Position numbers and translations under genes: made by a program
The notes under the pieces: model-generated
Databases searched by the model: none
The model's input: the letters and a program-made list of their open reading frames with translations, nothing else
What the model was told of the DNA's origin: nothing
NCBI RefSeq assembly: GCF_004345615.1
Contig: NZ_SLWK01000001.1
Location: forward strand, 434,001-498,000
DNA: 64,000 nt
Source of the DNA: Natronoflexus pectinivorans
GTDB lineage: Bacteria > Bacteroidota > Bacteroidia > Bacteroidales > Marinilabiliaceae
Reading direction: 5' to 3'
In this document: one piece after another, positions 56,311-64,000 of the stretch
Position numbering within the stretch: position 1 is the stretch's first letter
Layout of the letters: each line of letters opens with the position of its first letter

Positions 56311-57582
56311 TTAAGCAATAACATCAAACCCACAATATGGCACCAAAACATCAGGAACTTTAATTCCACCTTCAAATTGGTTGTTTTCCAGAATGGCTGC
56401 TAATATACGCGGTAACGCAAGCGCACTGCCGTTTAAGGTGTGTGCCAGTTGGGTCTTTTTTTCTCCCTCCTCACGAAAACGAAGTTTTAACCTGTTACTC
56501 TGAAAGGTCTCAAAGTTGCTCACCGAACTCACTTCAAGCCAGCGCTCCTGGGCTCCTGAGTAAACCTCAAAGTCGTATGTTAGTGCCGATGCAAAACTCA
56601 TATCGCCTCCACAAAGGCGCATGATGCGCCATGGCAAGCCTAGTTTTTCAACCAATCCCTGAACATGATTCACCATATCATCCAAAACCTCGTAAGACTT
56701 ATCAGGATGAGCCACTTGTACTATCTCGACCTTATCGAACTGATGTAAGCGGTTTAAACCGCGTACATCCTTGCCGTATGAACCGGCTTCGCGTCGGAAA
56801 CAAGCAGAATAGGCACAGTTGCGTACCGGCATTTGATTGCCATCTAAAATAACATCGCGATAAATATTGGTAACAGGAACTTCAGCCGTAGGGATGAGAT
56901 ACAGATTGTCGGCAGTTGCATGATACATCTGTCCTTCCTTGTCGGGAAGCTGACCTGTACCAAACCCTGAATCTTCATTCACCATCAGTGGAGGCATTAC
57001 CTCTTCGTAACCTGCTTTAATGGCTTCATCCAGGAAAAATGTGATCAGCGCGCGCTGTAAACGTGCTCCCAAACCTTTGTAAACAGGAAACCCGGCACCG
57101 GTTAGTTTTACTCCCAGCTCAAAATCAATCAGGTTGAATTTCTTTGCCAGTTCCCAATGTGGAAGAGCTTCCGTTAATTCAGGTTTGAGACCTCCTTCTC
57201 GTACTTTAATATTGTCATCGGCACTTTTACCCGCCGGAACAGATGGATGGGGAAGATTAGGCAACTGAACCACCAGGTTTTGCAACTCAGTTTCGATGGA
57301 ATCTTGCTGAGTAGTGAGGTTTTTAATCTGTTCTTTTAATCCCGCGGTAGCCTCTTTGGCCTGATTGGCCTCTTCTGCTTTTCCCTCTTTAAACAGTTGT
57401 CCGATGGATTTTGACAAACGGTTCATCTCAGCCTGAAGATTGTCGGCCTCAGTTTGCGTGGACTTGCGTTGATTGTCAAGTGCAATAATTTGGTCAACGA
57501 TATTGGCAGCATCAAAGTTCTTAACCTTTAGCCGGTCAATGACTTCCTGTTTGTTGTCCTGAATTTGTTTCAGCGTAAGCAT
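56311..57582 (-). CDS. serS: Seryl-tRNA synthetase
   Basis: A 423-residue class II synthetase that charges tRNA-Ser. The N-terminal long coiled-coil arm (about 30-100) contains DNQRKSTQTEADNLQAEMN and binds the long variable arm of tRNA-Ser. The catalytic core carries class II motif 2 as ACFRREAGSYG and motif 3 as LNGSALALPRILAAILE. Length is normal. It is the first gene of serS-DUF4286-ruvC. Confidence 0.96.
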   Translation of the reverse strand: MLTLKQIQDNKQEVIDRLKVKNFDAANIVDQIIALDNQRKSTQTEADNLQAEMNRLSKSIGQLFKEGKAEEANQAKEATAGLKEQIKNLTTQQDSIETELQNLVVQLPNLPHPSVPAGKSADDNIKVREGGLKPELTEALPHWELAKKFNLIDFELGVKLTGAGFPVYKGLGARLQRALITFFLDEAIKAGYEEVMPPLMVNEDSGFGTGQLPDKEGQMYHATADNLYLIPTAEVPVTNIYRDVILDGNQMPVRNCAYSACFRREAGSYGKDVRGLNRLHQFDKVEIVQVAHPDKSYEVLDDMVNHVQGLVEKLGLPWRIMRLCGGDMSFASALTYDFEVYSGAQERWLEVSSVSNFETFQSNRLKLRFREEGEKKTQLAHTLNGSALALPRILAAILENNQFEGGIKVPDVLVPYCGFDVIA

Positions 57583-57610
57583 AAAATATTATCTCTATAA
57601 GTTGCGACAA

Positions 57611-57664
57611 AATAAAAATCTCCTGTATCTGTTACGAAAGTAACAAAAACAGGAGACTTTTTAA
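57611..57664 (-). terminator. Terminator after rpmA
   Basis: A long hairpin has outer arms CTCCTGT (57620-57626) and ACAGGAG (57649-57655) and inner arms GTTAC and GTAAC around a GAAA loop. A T run follows on the minus strand. It ends the rplU-rpmA message. Confidence 0.85.
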
Positions 57665-57681
57665 GTTTTTTCTGTTGTTAC

Positions 57682-57945
57682 TTATTCGGCAGCAACAGGC
57701 TCAACGGATACAAAAGAACGATTGTCTTTTCTTTTACGGAAAACTACGTTCCCCTCAACAAGAGCAAACAAAGTGTCGTCCTTACCAATTCCTACGTTTT
57801 CGCCGGGGTGGTGCTTAGTACCACGCTGACGTACGATGATGCTCCCAGCTTTGGCGAATTGTCCACCAAAGATTTTTACACCCAGTCGCTTGCTTTCTGA
57901 TTCGCGACCGTTCTTGGAACTACCTACTCCTTTCTTATGTGCCAT
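57682..57945 (-). CDS. rpmA: 50S ribosomal protein L27
   Basis: An 87-residue protein beginning [20 protein letters not shown], followed by [21 protein letters not shown], both diagnostic of L27. The N-terminal tail reaches toward the peptidyl-transferase centre. The start has no long N-terminal extension of the Firmicutes cleaved type. It lies 19 bases after rplU in the conserved rplU-rpmA order. Confidence 0.98.
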   Translation of the reverse strand: MAHKKGVGSSKNGRESESKRLGVKIFGGQFAKAGSIIVRQRGTKHHPGENVGIGKDDTLFALVEGNVVFRKRKDNRSFVSVEPVAAE

Positions 57946-57964
57946 ATCACATTAATTTTTTTAA

Positions 57965-58282
57965 TTAACCAATCTGAATGTCTTCAATCTGAATTTGACT
58001 CAGGTACTGACGGTGACCATTTTTCTTTTTGTACCCTTTACGTCTCTTTTTCTTAAATACGATAACTTTATCGCCTTTAAGGTGAGAAAGAACTTTAGCA
58101 GTTACTTTTGCTCCTTCAACAACAGGGGCGCCAATTTTTACGCCGCTTTCGTCTTCAATCAAAAGAACTTCATCAAACTCAACCGAAGCACCTTCATCAG
58201 CACTCAAACGGTGTACAAATACCTTACGGTCTTTTTCTACTTTAAATTGCTGACCTGCAATAGTTACAATTGCGTACATCAT
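57965..58282 (-). CDS. rplU: 50S ribosomal protein L21
   Basis: A 105-residue protein with YAIVTIAGQQFKVEKDRK at the start and KKKRRKGYKKKNGHRQ near the end, typical of L21. Two ATG codons stand side by side (58282 and 58279); either may be used. A good promoter lies about 85 bases upstream. Confidence 0.97.
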   Translation of the reverse strand: MMYAIVTIAGQQFKVEKDRKVFVHRLSADEGASVEFDEVLLIEDESGVKIGAPVVEGAKVTAKVLSHLKGDKVIVFKKKRRKGYKKKNGHRQYLSQIQIEDIQIG

Positions 58283-58366
58283 TCATTAATTTTCTGTTAC
58301 TTTCCGGAGGTGGACAAATTCACTCGTTGATTGCCTCTTCTGACCCCGCGAAATTGATTCGGACTG

Positions 58367-58397
58367 CAAAATTAGATAAATTTATTGTGTTAACAAA
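58367..58397 (-). promoter_or_regulatory. Promoter of rplU-rpmA
   Basis: On the minus strand, TTTG (58397-58394), 19 bases, then TAATTTTG (58374-58367) followed by CAG. This is a strong match to the Bacteroidota -33/-7 pattern, giving a leader of about 75 bases. Confidence 0.7.
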
Positions 58398-58644
58398 CAA
58401 ATTATCAGAGATATTTTATAAAAATCAAATGCTTTTATGTGATTCCTTTTGTTGAAGGATAAAATTAGAGAGTTTCTTTCTGGTTTTAGCTAAATCCATA
58501 TTATAATGTAAACAACAATTCAATTAAAAAGGGAATCACCTGTAATTATTCAGGCAATAGTAAGTTAAAAAAACCATTGCCTTATGAGTTATTTGTTGGT
58601 AAATTGTGAAGTACTCACTGTTATTAAACCTAAAAATTGAAGCT

Positions 58645-59361
58645 ATGCAATTGCGAATCATCAAACTTACCGTTCTGTTTTTGGCCATTGTAACAACTGC
58701 CAGCAGTCAAAAACAACCATCCACCTACCCGGGCTCTGTTTTCAAGTATCCAAATCAGAAAAACACGCTGCTTTCAATGGATTCATACGAAAAAGTTAAA
58801 TCATTTTACGCAGATGAGGTTGGGCCTCCCCGAACCGAAGAAGGCAACCCATCATCAGGTTATTTTGCATTCTTTTTATATCAAAAAAGTCTTCCGGACG
58901 ATTTAGGTGTTTCAGTTTCATCAGGCAGGGGTAGATCAAATGTTATTGGGGACATATTTTCCCGGTTAAAAGGTTTTGAAGTGCAAGGAATAATAACGAA
59001 TAATCAATTGATTGAAATTGAAAGAAAATACAGATACTTAAGAAACTGTTATTTTGTATACATAGAGGATGAAAAAGGTGTTCTAACATCTGAAGATCGA
59101 CTCATATTTAGAAAGTATGAGAATACAACAGGATTGGGATGGTCTGAACCTGAAAACCAGAACGAAATAATGCAGCAGATTGAGGCATTAATGTCAGCAG
59201 GACGAATCTCTGAAGGCATGGAATTGGCTCAAAAGATGAAGGATGATATTGAAAAAGGAATAGAACTCAGATCAAGTAATGAGGCAGTTAAAATGTGGAC
59301 AAACTGTTTAGACGAGATATCTGCTAAAGCCTATAGGACGATGATTATTATTTCCATGTAA
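58645..59361 (+). CDS. Exported protein of unknown function
   Basis: About 238 residues from the ATG at 58645; the frame opens at a GTG at 58606. A signal peptide ends near TTASSQ. The mature part has a YPGSVFKYPNQ motif and DSYEKVKSFYADEVGPP, then a mixed alpha/beta stretch, and a helical end (IMQQIEALMSAGRISEGMEL). I recognise no family. It is followed by another exported orphan 104 bases later in the same direction. Confidence 0.65.
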   Translation: MQLRIIKLTVLFLAIVTTASSQKQPSTYPGSVFKYPNQKNTLLSMDSYEKVKSFYADEVGPPRTEEGNPSSGYFAFFLYQKSLPDDLGVSVSSGRGRSNVIGDIFSRLKGFEVQGIITNNQLIEIERKYRYLRNCYFVYIEDEKGVLTSEDRLIFRKYENTTGLGWSEPENQNEIMQQIEALMSAGRISEGMELAQKMKDDIEKGIELRSSNEAVKMWTNCLDEISAKAYRTMIIISM

Positions 59362-59465
59362 AAGTACGTTACGGAATGCAAAATCACTTTGATATTCCGT
59401 AATCATCAGATATTTTAAATTATTGTGTTACTTTTATGTTTTGTAAACAATTAAAGATCTTAACC

Positions 59466-59912
59466 ATGAAAAAAATGATTTCTTTACTGGTGGTTGTCGT
59501 TATTGCCATTTCCACCATGAATGCCCAAAGTGAAGCCGAAAAATTAAAAGCACTACTGGACGGCATCCTTGACCTAAGCGAAGCAACTATTACAGAAAAC
59601 ACCACAGTTCCGGTCATCAGTCAATTGGCAGCGCAGCAAGCTGAAACAACCATTGAGTTGACAAAAGAGAATATTTCAGAAGCCTTTACAACAGGAATGG
59701 ATTATGCCAATGCACTCATTATTGTTGGACAACATACCATTGTTAAAATCACCAATTGGAGCGACTGTGTTGCTTCCGGCGCGTGGGATGCTTGTATGCC
59801 AAAAGGCGAAGGCCTTATCAGGAGAGGAAGCTATACCGAGAGAAACGACTATATCAATAATATTATAGGAGTGCCGGATGCTCAAACCAGAACGTTGTAT
59901 TTGTTTAAGTAA
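59466..59912 (+). CDS. Small exported protein of unknown function
   Basis: About 148 residues from the ATG at 59466, which gives a clear signal peptide (MKKMISLLVVVVIAISTMNAQ). The frame also has an ATG at 59436. The mature N-terminal half is helical and rich in Glu and Ala. The second half has a pair of cysteines (DCVASGAWDAC) that could form a disulfide. No family is recognised. A terminator follows at 59947. Confidence 0.6.
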   Translation: MKKMISLLVVVVIAISTMNAQSEAEKLKALLDGILDLSEATITENTTVPVISQLAAQQAETTIELTKENISEAFTTGMDYANALIIVGQHTIVKITNWSDCVASGAWDACMPKGEGLIRRGSYTERNDYINNIIGVPDAQTRTLYLFK

Positions 59913-59944
59913 GCAGTCATCGAAAAGCAATTTGGTTTTAAAAA

Positions 59945-59979
59945 TGAAACTCTGCACTTTAAAAAGTGCAGAGTTTTTC
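59945..59979 (+). terminator. Terminator after the small exported protein gene
   Basis: A stem AACTCTGCACTTT (48 to 60 of the 59900s) pairs with AAAGTGCAGAGTT (59963-59975), with a short A-rich loop and a T run. Confidence 0.9.
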
Positions 59980-60487
59980 AATTACAAGTGATTTCTTTAG
60001 GAAAGCTCCTGTTTGGTTTAACAATGAATGAACATTCAGGAATCAAGGCCGTTTAGTTAAGGCATTTTTCCTTTTTGCTCACCTTAATCCCCTCGGGAAG
60101 TAAGATTGACACTACAACAAATCTAAAGTAAATATGTAAAAGAACGTTGTATTAATTAAGTTAGGTCAAATGACACAAACATAGATTGTTGCAGATGGGA
60201 ATGGGTTAACAGAAGAGTGAATACGAGCTAATTTGGGCCTCATACAGAAAATTGGTGTTCAGTTGTTATTCTAATTTCACGCCTCTCCAAAGCAATTTCA
60301 ACTTAATACTCAGGAGTTGTTCATCAGGAATACTCAAATGTCTTCGCCTCTCCTCCAGCAACCTGAAATACCTCTTTCTTGATAGATATAATCGTCGTAC
60401 CAGAAGTATACATCCTAAAAAAAGTTGTCAATCTTCATTGTTATTTAAAATCATTCTAAAAAACGCTTTCTAATTCAAAAATCTTTG
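59980..60487. other. Gene-free gap upstream of the Fur-family gene
   Basis: AT-rich with no accepted gene. A 73-codon frame at 60252-60473 is rich in Ser, Leu and Asn with no domain and is probably chance. The last bases lead into the operator over the zur start codon. Confidence 0.5.
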
Positions 60488-60514
60488 TAAATTTGCAACA
60501 TGGTTGCAAATTTA
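60488..60514 (+). promoter_or_regulatory. Perfect 27-bp inverted repeat over the zur start codon (probable autoregulatory operator)
   Basis: Arms TAAATTTGCAAC (60488-60499) and GTTGCAAATTTA (60503-60514) are exact reverse complements, and the three central bases are the ATG start codon. The left arm also contains TAAATTTG, a perfect -7 promoter box followed by CA. Binding of a dimeric Fur-type repressor would block both the promoter and the start of the gene. Confidence 0.7.
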
Positions 60515-60928
60515 GATGATATCAACAGTTTGCTCAAAAGCAAAAAGCTGAACGTAACAGAGGTACGACAACAGATTGTTTATGCGTTGATGCAGCCAGG
60601 TACGGCATTATCCCAAAAGGAAATTGAGGAATGGCTCATTGAGCGAATAAGCACTGTGGACAGGGTGACCTTATACCGCAACATCAAAACCCTGATGCAG
60701 AAGAAATTGATTCATCAGATTGCAGTTGGGCCAAATTCAGTGAAATATAAGTTGGCAGGTAAGCATAAGTCCGCAGAGCACCCTCATTTTCAATGCGAAC
60801 TGTGTAACCGACTGGTTTGCATGCCTCATATTAAGGTTGACGCCGAACATCTGCCGCATGGATTTGTTATGAAATCAACCAAACTGATAATTGAAGGAGT
60901 TTGTGCGAGTTGTAATGGAAAGGTTTGA
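60500..60928 (+). CDS. zur: Fur-family metalloregulator, probably Zur
   Basis: A 142-residue winged-helix repressor. The DNA-binding domain (about 8-85) includes STVDRVTLYRNIKTLMQK, the Fur recognition helix. The C-terminal half carries two structural-zinc pairs, C99ELC102 and C135ASC138, plus His94 and His96. It is followed by znuA, znuC and znuB, so zinc is the likely effector, although Fur or PerR cannot be excluded by eye. The start codon lies inside a palindromic operator, which suggests autoregulation. If the -7 box in the operator is used, the message would begin almost at the ATG and be nearly leaderless. Confidence 0.85.
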   Translation: MVANLDDINSLLKSKKLNVTEVRQQIVYALMQPGTALSQKEIEEWLIERISTVDRVTLYRNIKTLMQKKLIHQIAVGPNSVKYKLAGKHKSAEHPHFQCELCNRLVCMPHIKVDAEHLPHGFVMKSTKLIIEGVCASCNGKV

Positions 60929-61000
60929 GGTTTGAAGTTGAATGTTTGAAGTTTGAGGTTTAAAGTTCAGCGTTTGATGTTAAAGGGTTTTGGGTTTATG
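60924..61000 (+). repeat. Degenerate heptanucleotide tandem repeat
   Basis: About eleven 7-base units of the type TTTGARG run from the zur stop codon into the gap before znuA. Clear units are TTTGAGG (60924), TTTGAAG (60931), TTTGAAG (60945), TTTGAGG (60952) and TTTGATG (60973), with decayed units between and after them. Confidence 0.8.
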
Positions 61001-61051
61001 GTTGTTCATTGAGAAGAAATACCAATCAATTTAAATAGAAAGAAACATAAT

Positions 61052-61924
61052 ATGAGAAAAAATATACTACTAACAATATTCATTGGCCTGTTAATGGCCG
61101 GATGTAGCGGAGAACGAGATACTGATGTGATTTCGGTGAGCATACTGCCGCAAAAATTTTTTATTGATCAACTTACAGGGGAAATACTGGATGTTAATGT
61201 GATGATCCCTCCGGGAGCCAGCCATGCCACCTACTCTCCCACCCCGCAGCAGTACCGCAAGTTGTCCGACTCCCGCTTATATATGGGAATCGGCCATTTG
61301 GGATACGAACAAGCCTGGACTCCCCGACTTAAAGAGTTGAATCCGGATATGGCTCTCTTTACGCTATCGGATTTGGTAGAACCAATTTATGGTACTTGCG
61401 ATCATTCACATGATCACGGACACCATCACCACCATCATCATGGCGTCGACCCGCACATTTGGCTCTCGCCAAAAGTGATGCTGGAGCTTTTGCCACAAAT
61501 AAAAGAAGCCCTCTCGGCGGCCTATCCGGAACTTTCAGAAACCATCAAAAACAATTATCCGCAACTTTTCAGCAGCGTCGAAGCCATACATCTTGAAATG
61601 GAGCAAGTTGCCGCCAATGTTACTCAGCGATCTTTCATGATCTTTCATCCGGCGCTCACCTACCTTGCCCGTGATTACGGATTGGAGCAGGTCGCCATTG
61701 AAGTAGATGGGAAAGAACCTTCTCCAGGCATGCTTGCATCGACCATTGCACAGGCAAAAGCGAAAAACATCCCGGTAATATTTATCCAGGAAGAATATGA
61801 TATTCGTAACGCAAAAATGGTGAGTGAATCAACTGGCATGGCAGTGGCACAGATCAATCCTTTGGCATACGATTGGATTGAATCGATGCAGCATATTATG
61901 GATCTTTTCAGAAAGCATTTATAG
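61052..61924 (+). CDS. znuA: Zinc ABC transporter, substrate-binding lipoprotein
   Basis: A 290-residue cluster A-I binding protein, lipidated at Cys18 (LLMAGCSG). Metal ligands are His58 in PGASHATYSPTP, His135 in GVDPHIWLSP, and a later histidine in MIFHPALTYLA. A His-rich loop (118-130) is typical of zinc-binding ZnuA and argues against manganese. It delivers zinc from the periplasm to the permease encoded downstream. It lies 123 bases after zur, beyond the heptamer repeat, and may share its transcript. Confidence 0.94.
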   Translation: MRKNILLTIFIGLLMAGCSGERDTDVISVSILPQKFFIDQLTGEILDVNVMIPPGASHATYSPTPQQYRKLSDSRLYMGIGHLGYEQAWTPRLKELNPDMALFTLSDLVEPIYGTCDHSHDHGHHHHHHHGVDPHIWLSPKVMLELLPQIKEALSAAYPELSETIKNNYPQLFSSVEAIHLEMEQVAANVTQRSFMIFHPALTYLARDYGLEQVAIEVDGKEPSPGMLASTIAQAKAKNIPVIFIQEEYDIRNAKMVSESTGMAVAQINPLAYDWIESMQHIMDLFRKHL

Positions 61925-61936
61925 AATTAAAGATAC

Positions 61937-62674
61937 ATGAGTAAATTACTTGCCAGACTTGAAAACGTTACCGCGGGATACAACGGCGAACCGGTGTTAA
62001 AAGGGGTGTCATTAGAGATAAGGGAAAATGATTTTATAGGAATCATTGGACCCAATGGTGGTGGTAAAACCACCATGCTCAAGGTTTTATTAGGTATATT
62101 AGAGCCTTTCCGGGGGAATGTTGATTTTCCTACCGGAAAAATCAACATTGGATATCTTCCCCAGGCTTCACAAATAGACCGAAGCTTCCCCATTTCGGTG
62201 AAGGAGGTGGTTGAAGCCGGATTAAAACCAGACCGTGCATGGAGTCATCATCTTTCAAAATCACAAAAAGATGCTGCCCATAAACTACTAAAAGAAGCAG
62301 GCATGGAGAGATATTACAAAAAGCCAATTGGTGAACTGTCGGGAGGACAATTGCAAAAGGTTTTACTTTGCCGTGCCATTGTGAGCAACCCGGCTCTTTT
62401 GGTATTGGATGAGCCAAACACTTATGTGGATAAACATTTTGAGAGCGAATTACATCAATGGCTGAAAAAGCTCAATGAAAAAATGGCCATTGTACTGGTT
62501 TCCCACGACGTGGGAACCATTCCGTCGTTGGTGAAATCCATTGCCTGCGTAAACGGCACACTCCATTACCACCCTTCCAACCAGCTAACAACAGAGTTGC
62601 TCAAAGTTTACGATTGTCCCATCGACCTCATCACGCACGGACATGTGCCTCACAGAGTTTTAAAAAATCATTAA
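61937..62674 (+). CDS. znuC: Zinc ABC transporter, ATP-binding protein
   Basis: A 245-residue ABC ATPase. Walker A GPNGGGKTT is at 38-46, the signature is LSGGQLQK, Walker B is LLVLDEPNTYVD, and the switch histidine lies in VLVSHDVG. The metal-transporter subfamily is supported by neighbours and length. It is 12 bases after znuA, and the permease gene begins 2 bases after its stop. Confidence 0.95.
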   Translation: MSKLLARLENVTAGYNGEPVLKGVSLEIRENDFIGIIGPNGGGKTTMLKVLLGILEPFRGNVDFPTGKINIGYLPQASQIDRSFPISVKEVVEAGLKPDRAWSHHLSKSQKDAAHKLLKEAGMERYYKKPIGELSGGQLQKVLLCRAIVSNPALLVLDEPNTYVDKHFESELHQWLKKLNEKMAIVLVSHDVGTIPSLVKSIACVNGTLHYHPSNQLTTELLKVYDCPIDLITHGHVPHRVLKNH

Positions 62675-62676
62675 TA

Positions 62677-63507
62677 ATGACTGATTTCATATCGCTATTT
62701 CAATATACATTTTTTCAAAATGCATTGATGGCCTCGGTGCTAATCAGCATTTTGGCTGCTATGATTGGCACCTACATTGTTTCCAGAAAAATTGTTTTCA
62801 TCAGCGGGGGCATCACCCATGCTTCGTTTGGAGGTATTGGCATCGCATACTTCCTCGGATTGAATCCCTTTTTTGGTGCAGCGCTGTTTGCCATCCTAAC
62901 CGGGACAAGCATTGAGTGGATTTCAAGCAAAGGGAAGGTTCGGGAAGACAGTGCCATTGCCATCCTTTGGTCGCTGGGTATGGCATTGGGGATCATTTTT
63001 GTTTTTATGACTCCCGGATACACTCCAAATCTCATGAGTTTTCTTTTCGGAAGCATCTTATCAGTGGGGAAATCAGACCTCGTCATTATGTTGGTAATCA
63101 CCCTCTTTACTGCTCTGTTTTTTCTGGTTTGGTACCGACCGATTATATATTCAGCATTCGACCCGGAATTTTCGAAGATTAATGGCATCCCTGTAGCATT
63201 TTTTCGGTATGCCATGGCAGTGCTTGTAGCACTTGCCATTGTGGTGAGCATTCGTGCAATGGGAATCATCCTGGTGCTCAGCTTGTTTACCATCCCTCAA
63301 TCCACAGCCATGTTATTTACCAACAGCTTTAAACGAATTATTCCGCTCTCAATTCTTTGGGGATGGATCGGTTCATTTTCCGGCTTGTATATCGCCAATC
63401 ATTTTAACATCCCGTCCGGTGCAGCCATCATTTTTATGCTGACCATTCAGTTTTTGGTGATAAAAGGAATAATAGTGGTATTGGAGATGCAAAAACGAAA
63501 GAAGTGA
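62677..63507 (+). CDS. znuB: Zinc ABC transporter, permease
   Basis: A 276-residue inner-membrane protein with about eight helices, ABC-3 family. The segment GGITHASFGGIGIAYFLG and the mid-region DSAIAILWSLGMALGI are characteristic. The ATG at 62677, right after the znuC stop, is preferred; the longer frame opens at a TTG inside znuC. It forms the zinc channel with two ZnuC subunits. Confidence 0.94.
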   Translation: MTDFISLFQYTFFQNALMASVLISILAAMIGTYIVSRKIVFISGGITHASFGGIGIAYFLGLNPFFGAALFAILTGTSIEWISSKGKVREDSAIAILWSLGMALGIIFVFMTPGYTPNLMSFLFGSILSVGKSDLVIMLVITLFTALFFLVWYRPIIYSAFDPEFSKINGIPVAFFRYAMAVLVALAIVVSIRAMGIILVLSLFTIPQSTAMLFTNSFKRIIPLSILWGWIGSFSGLYIANHFNIPSGAAIIFMLTIQFLVIKGIIVVLEMQKRKK

Positions 63508-63658
63508 GTGCTTATTGCACGGAGTCCACAGATAGGACATGGAAATTTAGTTTTAAAATCATTAGCGTCCGGCAAATAAAAAAGAATTAATCCAAAAACT
63601 TGAATCTAGATTCCTTTCCGCATGGCGGAATTCAGAATGACATCGCTTTATTTGTTTC
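63508..63658. repeat. Intergenic stretch with palindromes
   Basis: GAATCTAGATTC (63602-63613) and TTCCGC, ATG, GCGGAA (63616-63630) are perfect inverted repeats, followed by TTCAGAATGAC. This looks like a small dispersed repeat, but no second copy was found in this window. Confidence 0.35.
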
Positions 63659-64000
63659 TCATCGACTTTCCGGAAAACTCTGTGTTTCTTTACTCTTATT
63701 CCATAAGGCCTCCGCAATCATCATATCAAAGGGTGATGTGATTTTAATATTCTCCACATTTCCTTCTACCAGGTGAATCTTGCCTCCCAAAGCCTCCACC
63801 ACGGAGGCATCATCGGTAAATCTCTCTTCAAAATTACAATGGTATGCTTTTTTCAGAAGGGATGTATGAAAAACCTGCGGTGTTTGAACCATCCTGTAGT
63901 TTTGCCGCTCACGCGCAAAACTACTCTCTCCCGCAACTTCCCTCAAAGACTCTACCGGCGCAACAACCGGAATAACAGCACCCATCTCCTCAGCGCTGTT
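63659..64000 (-). CDS. ispD: 2-C-methyl-D-erythritol 4-phosphate cytidylyltransferase, C-terminal part
   Basis: An open frame of 114 codons, including the stop, enters from the right edge and ends at 63659. GAVIPVVAPVESLREV, then YRMVQTPQVFHTSLLKKAY, the segment FTDDASVVEALGGKIHLVEGN and NIKITSPFDMMIAEAL are all characteristic of IspD, which makes CDP-methylerythritol in the non-mevalonate isoprenoid pathway. The internal ATG at 63985 is not the start, because the N-terminal nucleotide-binding part lies outside the window. Confidence 0.92.
   Translation of the reverse strand, partial: NSAEEMGAVIPVVAPVESLREVAGESSFARERQNYRMVQTPQVFHTSLLKKAYHCNFEERFTDDASVVEALGGKIHLVEGNVENIKITSPFDMMIAEALWNKSKETQSFPESR

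Noticed and set aside
60252-60473. 73-codon frame upstream of zur
   Set aside because: Its composition is low-complexity (Ser, Leu, Asn), and it has no recognisable start signal or domain.
61405-61445. Repetitive CAC/CAT tract in znuA as a possible microsatellite
   Set aside because: It encodes the His-rich metal loop expected in ZnuA, so it is functional coding sequence.

Overview
The window comes from a Bacteroidota chromosome, most likely order Bacteroidales or Marinilabiliales. The grounds are paired SusC/SusD genes, a hybrid two-component regulator, a type IX secretion C-terminal domain, few Shine-Dalgarno sites, and Bacteroidota-type promoters with a TAnnTTTG -7 box. The species cannot be read from the sequence. 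Mobile elements, prophage, CRISPR arrays and rRNA were looked for and not seen.

1-23 kb is a plant-polysaccharide region. On the + strand are the end of a SusC gene, its SusD partner, a strong terminator, and a secreted GH5 enzyme with two ricin-type lectin domains and a T9SS sorting tail. On the - strand is a complete six-gene xylan operon (susC-susD-susC-susD-susE-like-GH10) ending in a terminator. Its gene order matches the Xus core known from Prevotella bryantii. The HTCS sensor/regulator gene lies just upstream on the same strand, separated by about 1 kb of AT-rich intergenic DNA.

23-29 kb (+) holds topoisomerase IV (parE, parC), shikimate kinase and a SPOR-domain membrane protein. 29-38 kb (-) is pentose and galactose catabolism: araA, an SSS sugar transporter, araD and araB, then galK and galM. 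Xylan side chains are rich in arabinose and galactose, so this block probably handles sugars released by the xylan system. Two intercistronic hairpins flank the transporter gene.

38-47 kb carries an AI-2E-type permease, an ADP-ribosylglycohydrolase homologue with an altered metal motif, lon, rpmE (type B), a GNAT-like protein and an AlkD-like HEAT protein. tRNA-His follows, with a clear promoter and terminator. 47.5-53 kb (+) has a TPR protein with a degenerate trypsin-like domain, prfB with an intact programmed +1 frameshift, an ArsC-like protein, ribF and ahcY.

53-64 kb is housekeeping DNA (greA, HIT protein, ruvC, serS, rpmA, rplU) interspersed with a Rieske-like lipoprotein that lacks the histidine ligands and two orphan exported proteins. 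It ends with a zinc module, a Fur-family regulator (probably Zur) followed by znuA-znuC-znuB, and a partial ispD at the edge. The regulator's start codon sits at the centre of a perfect 27-bp inverted repeat, which looks like an autoregulatory operator.

No wholly new multi-gene system stands out. The best leads are the operator over the zur start codon, several degenerate-active-site proteins (trypsin-like/TPR, Rieske-like, DraG-like), a possible small RNA upstream of the xylan operon, and a dispersed palindromic repeat family.
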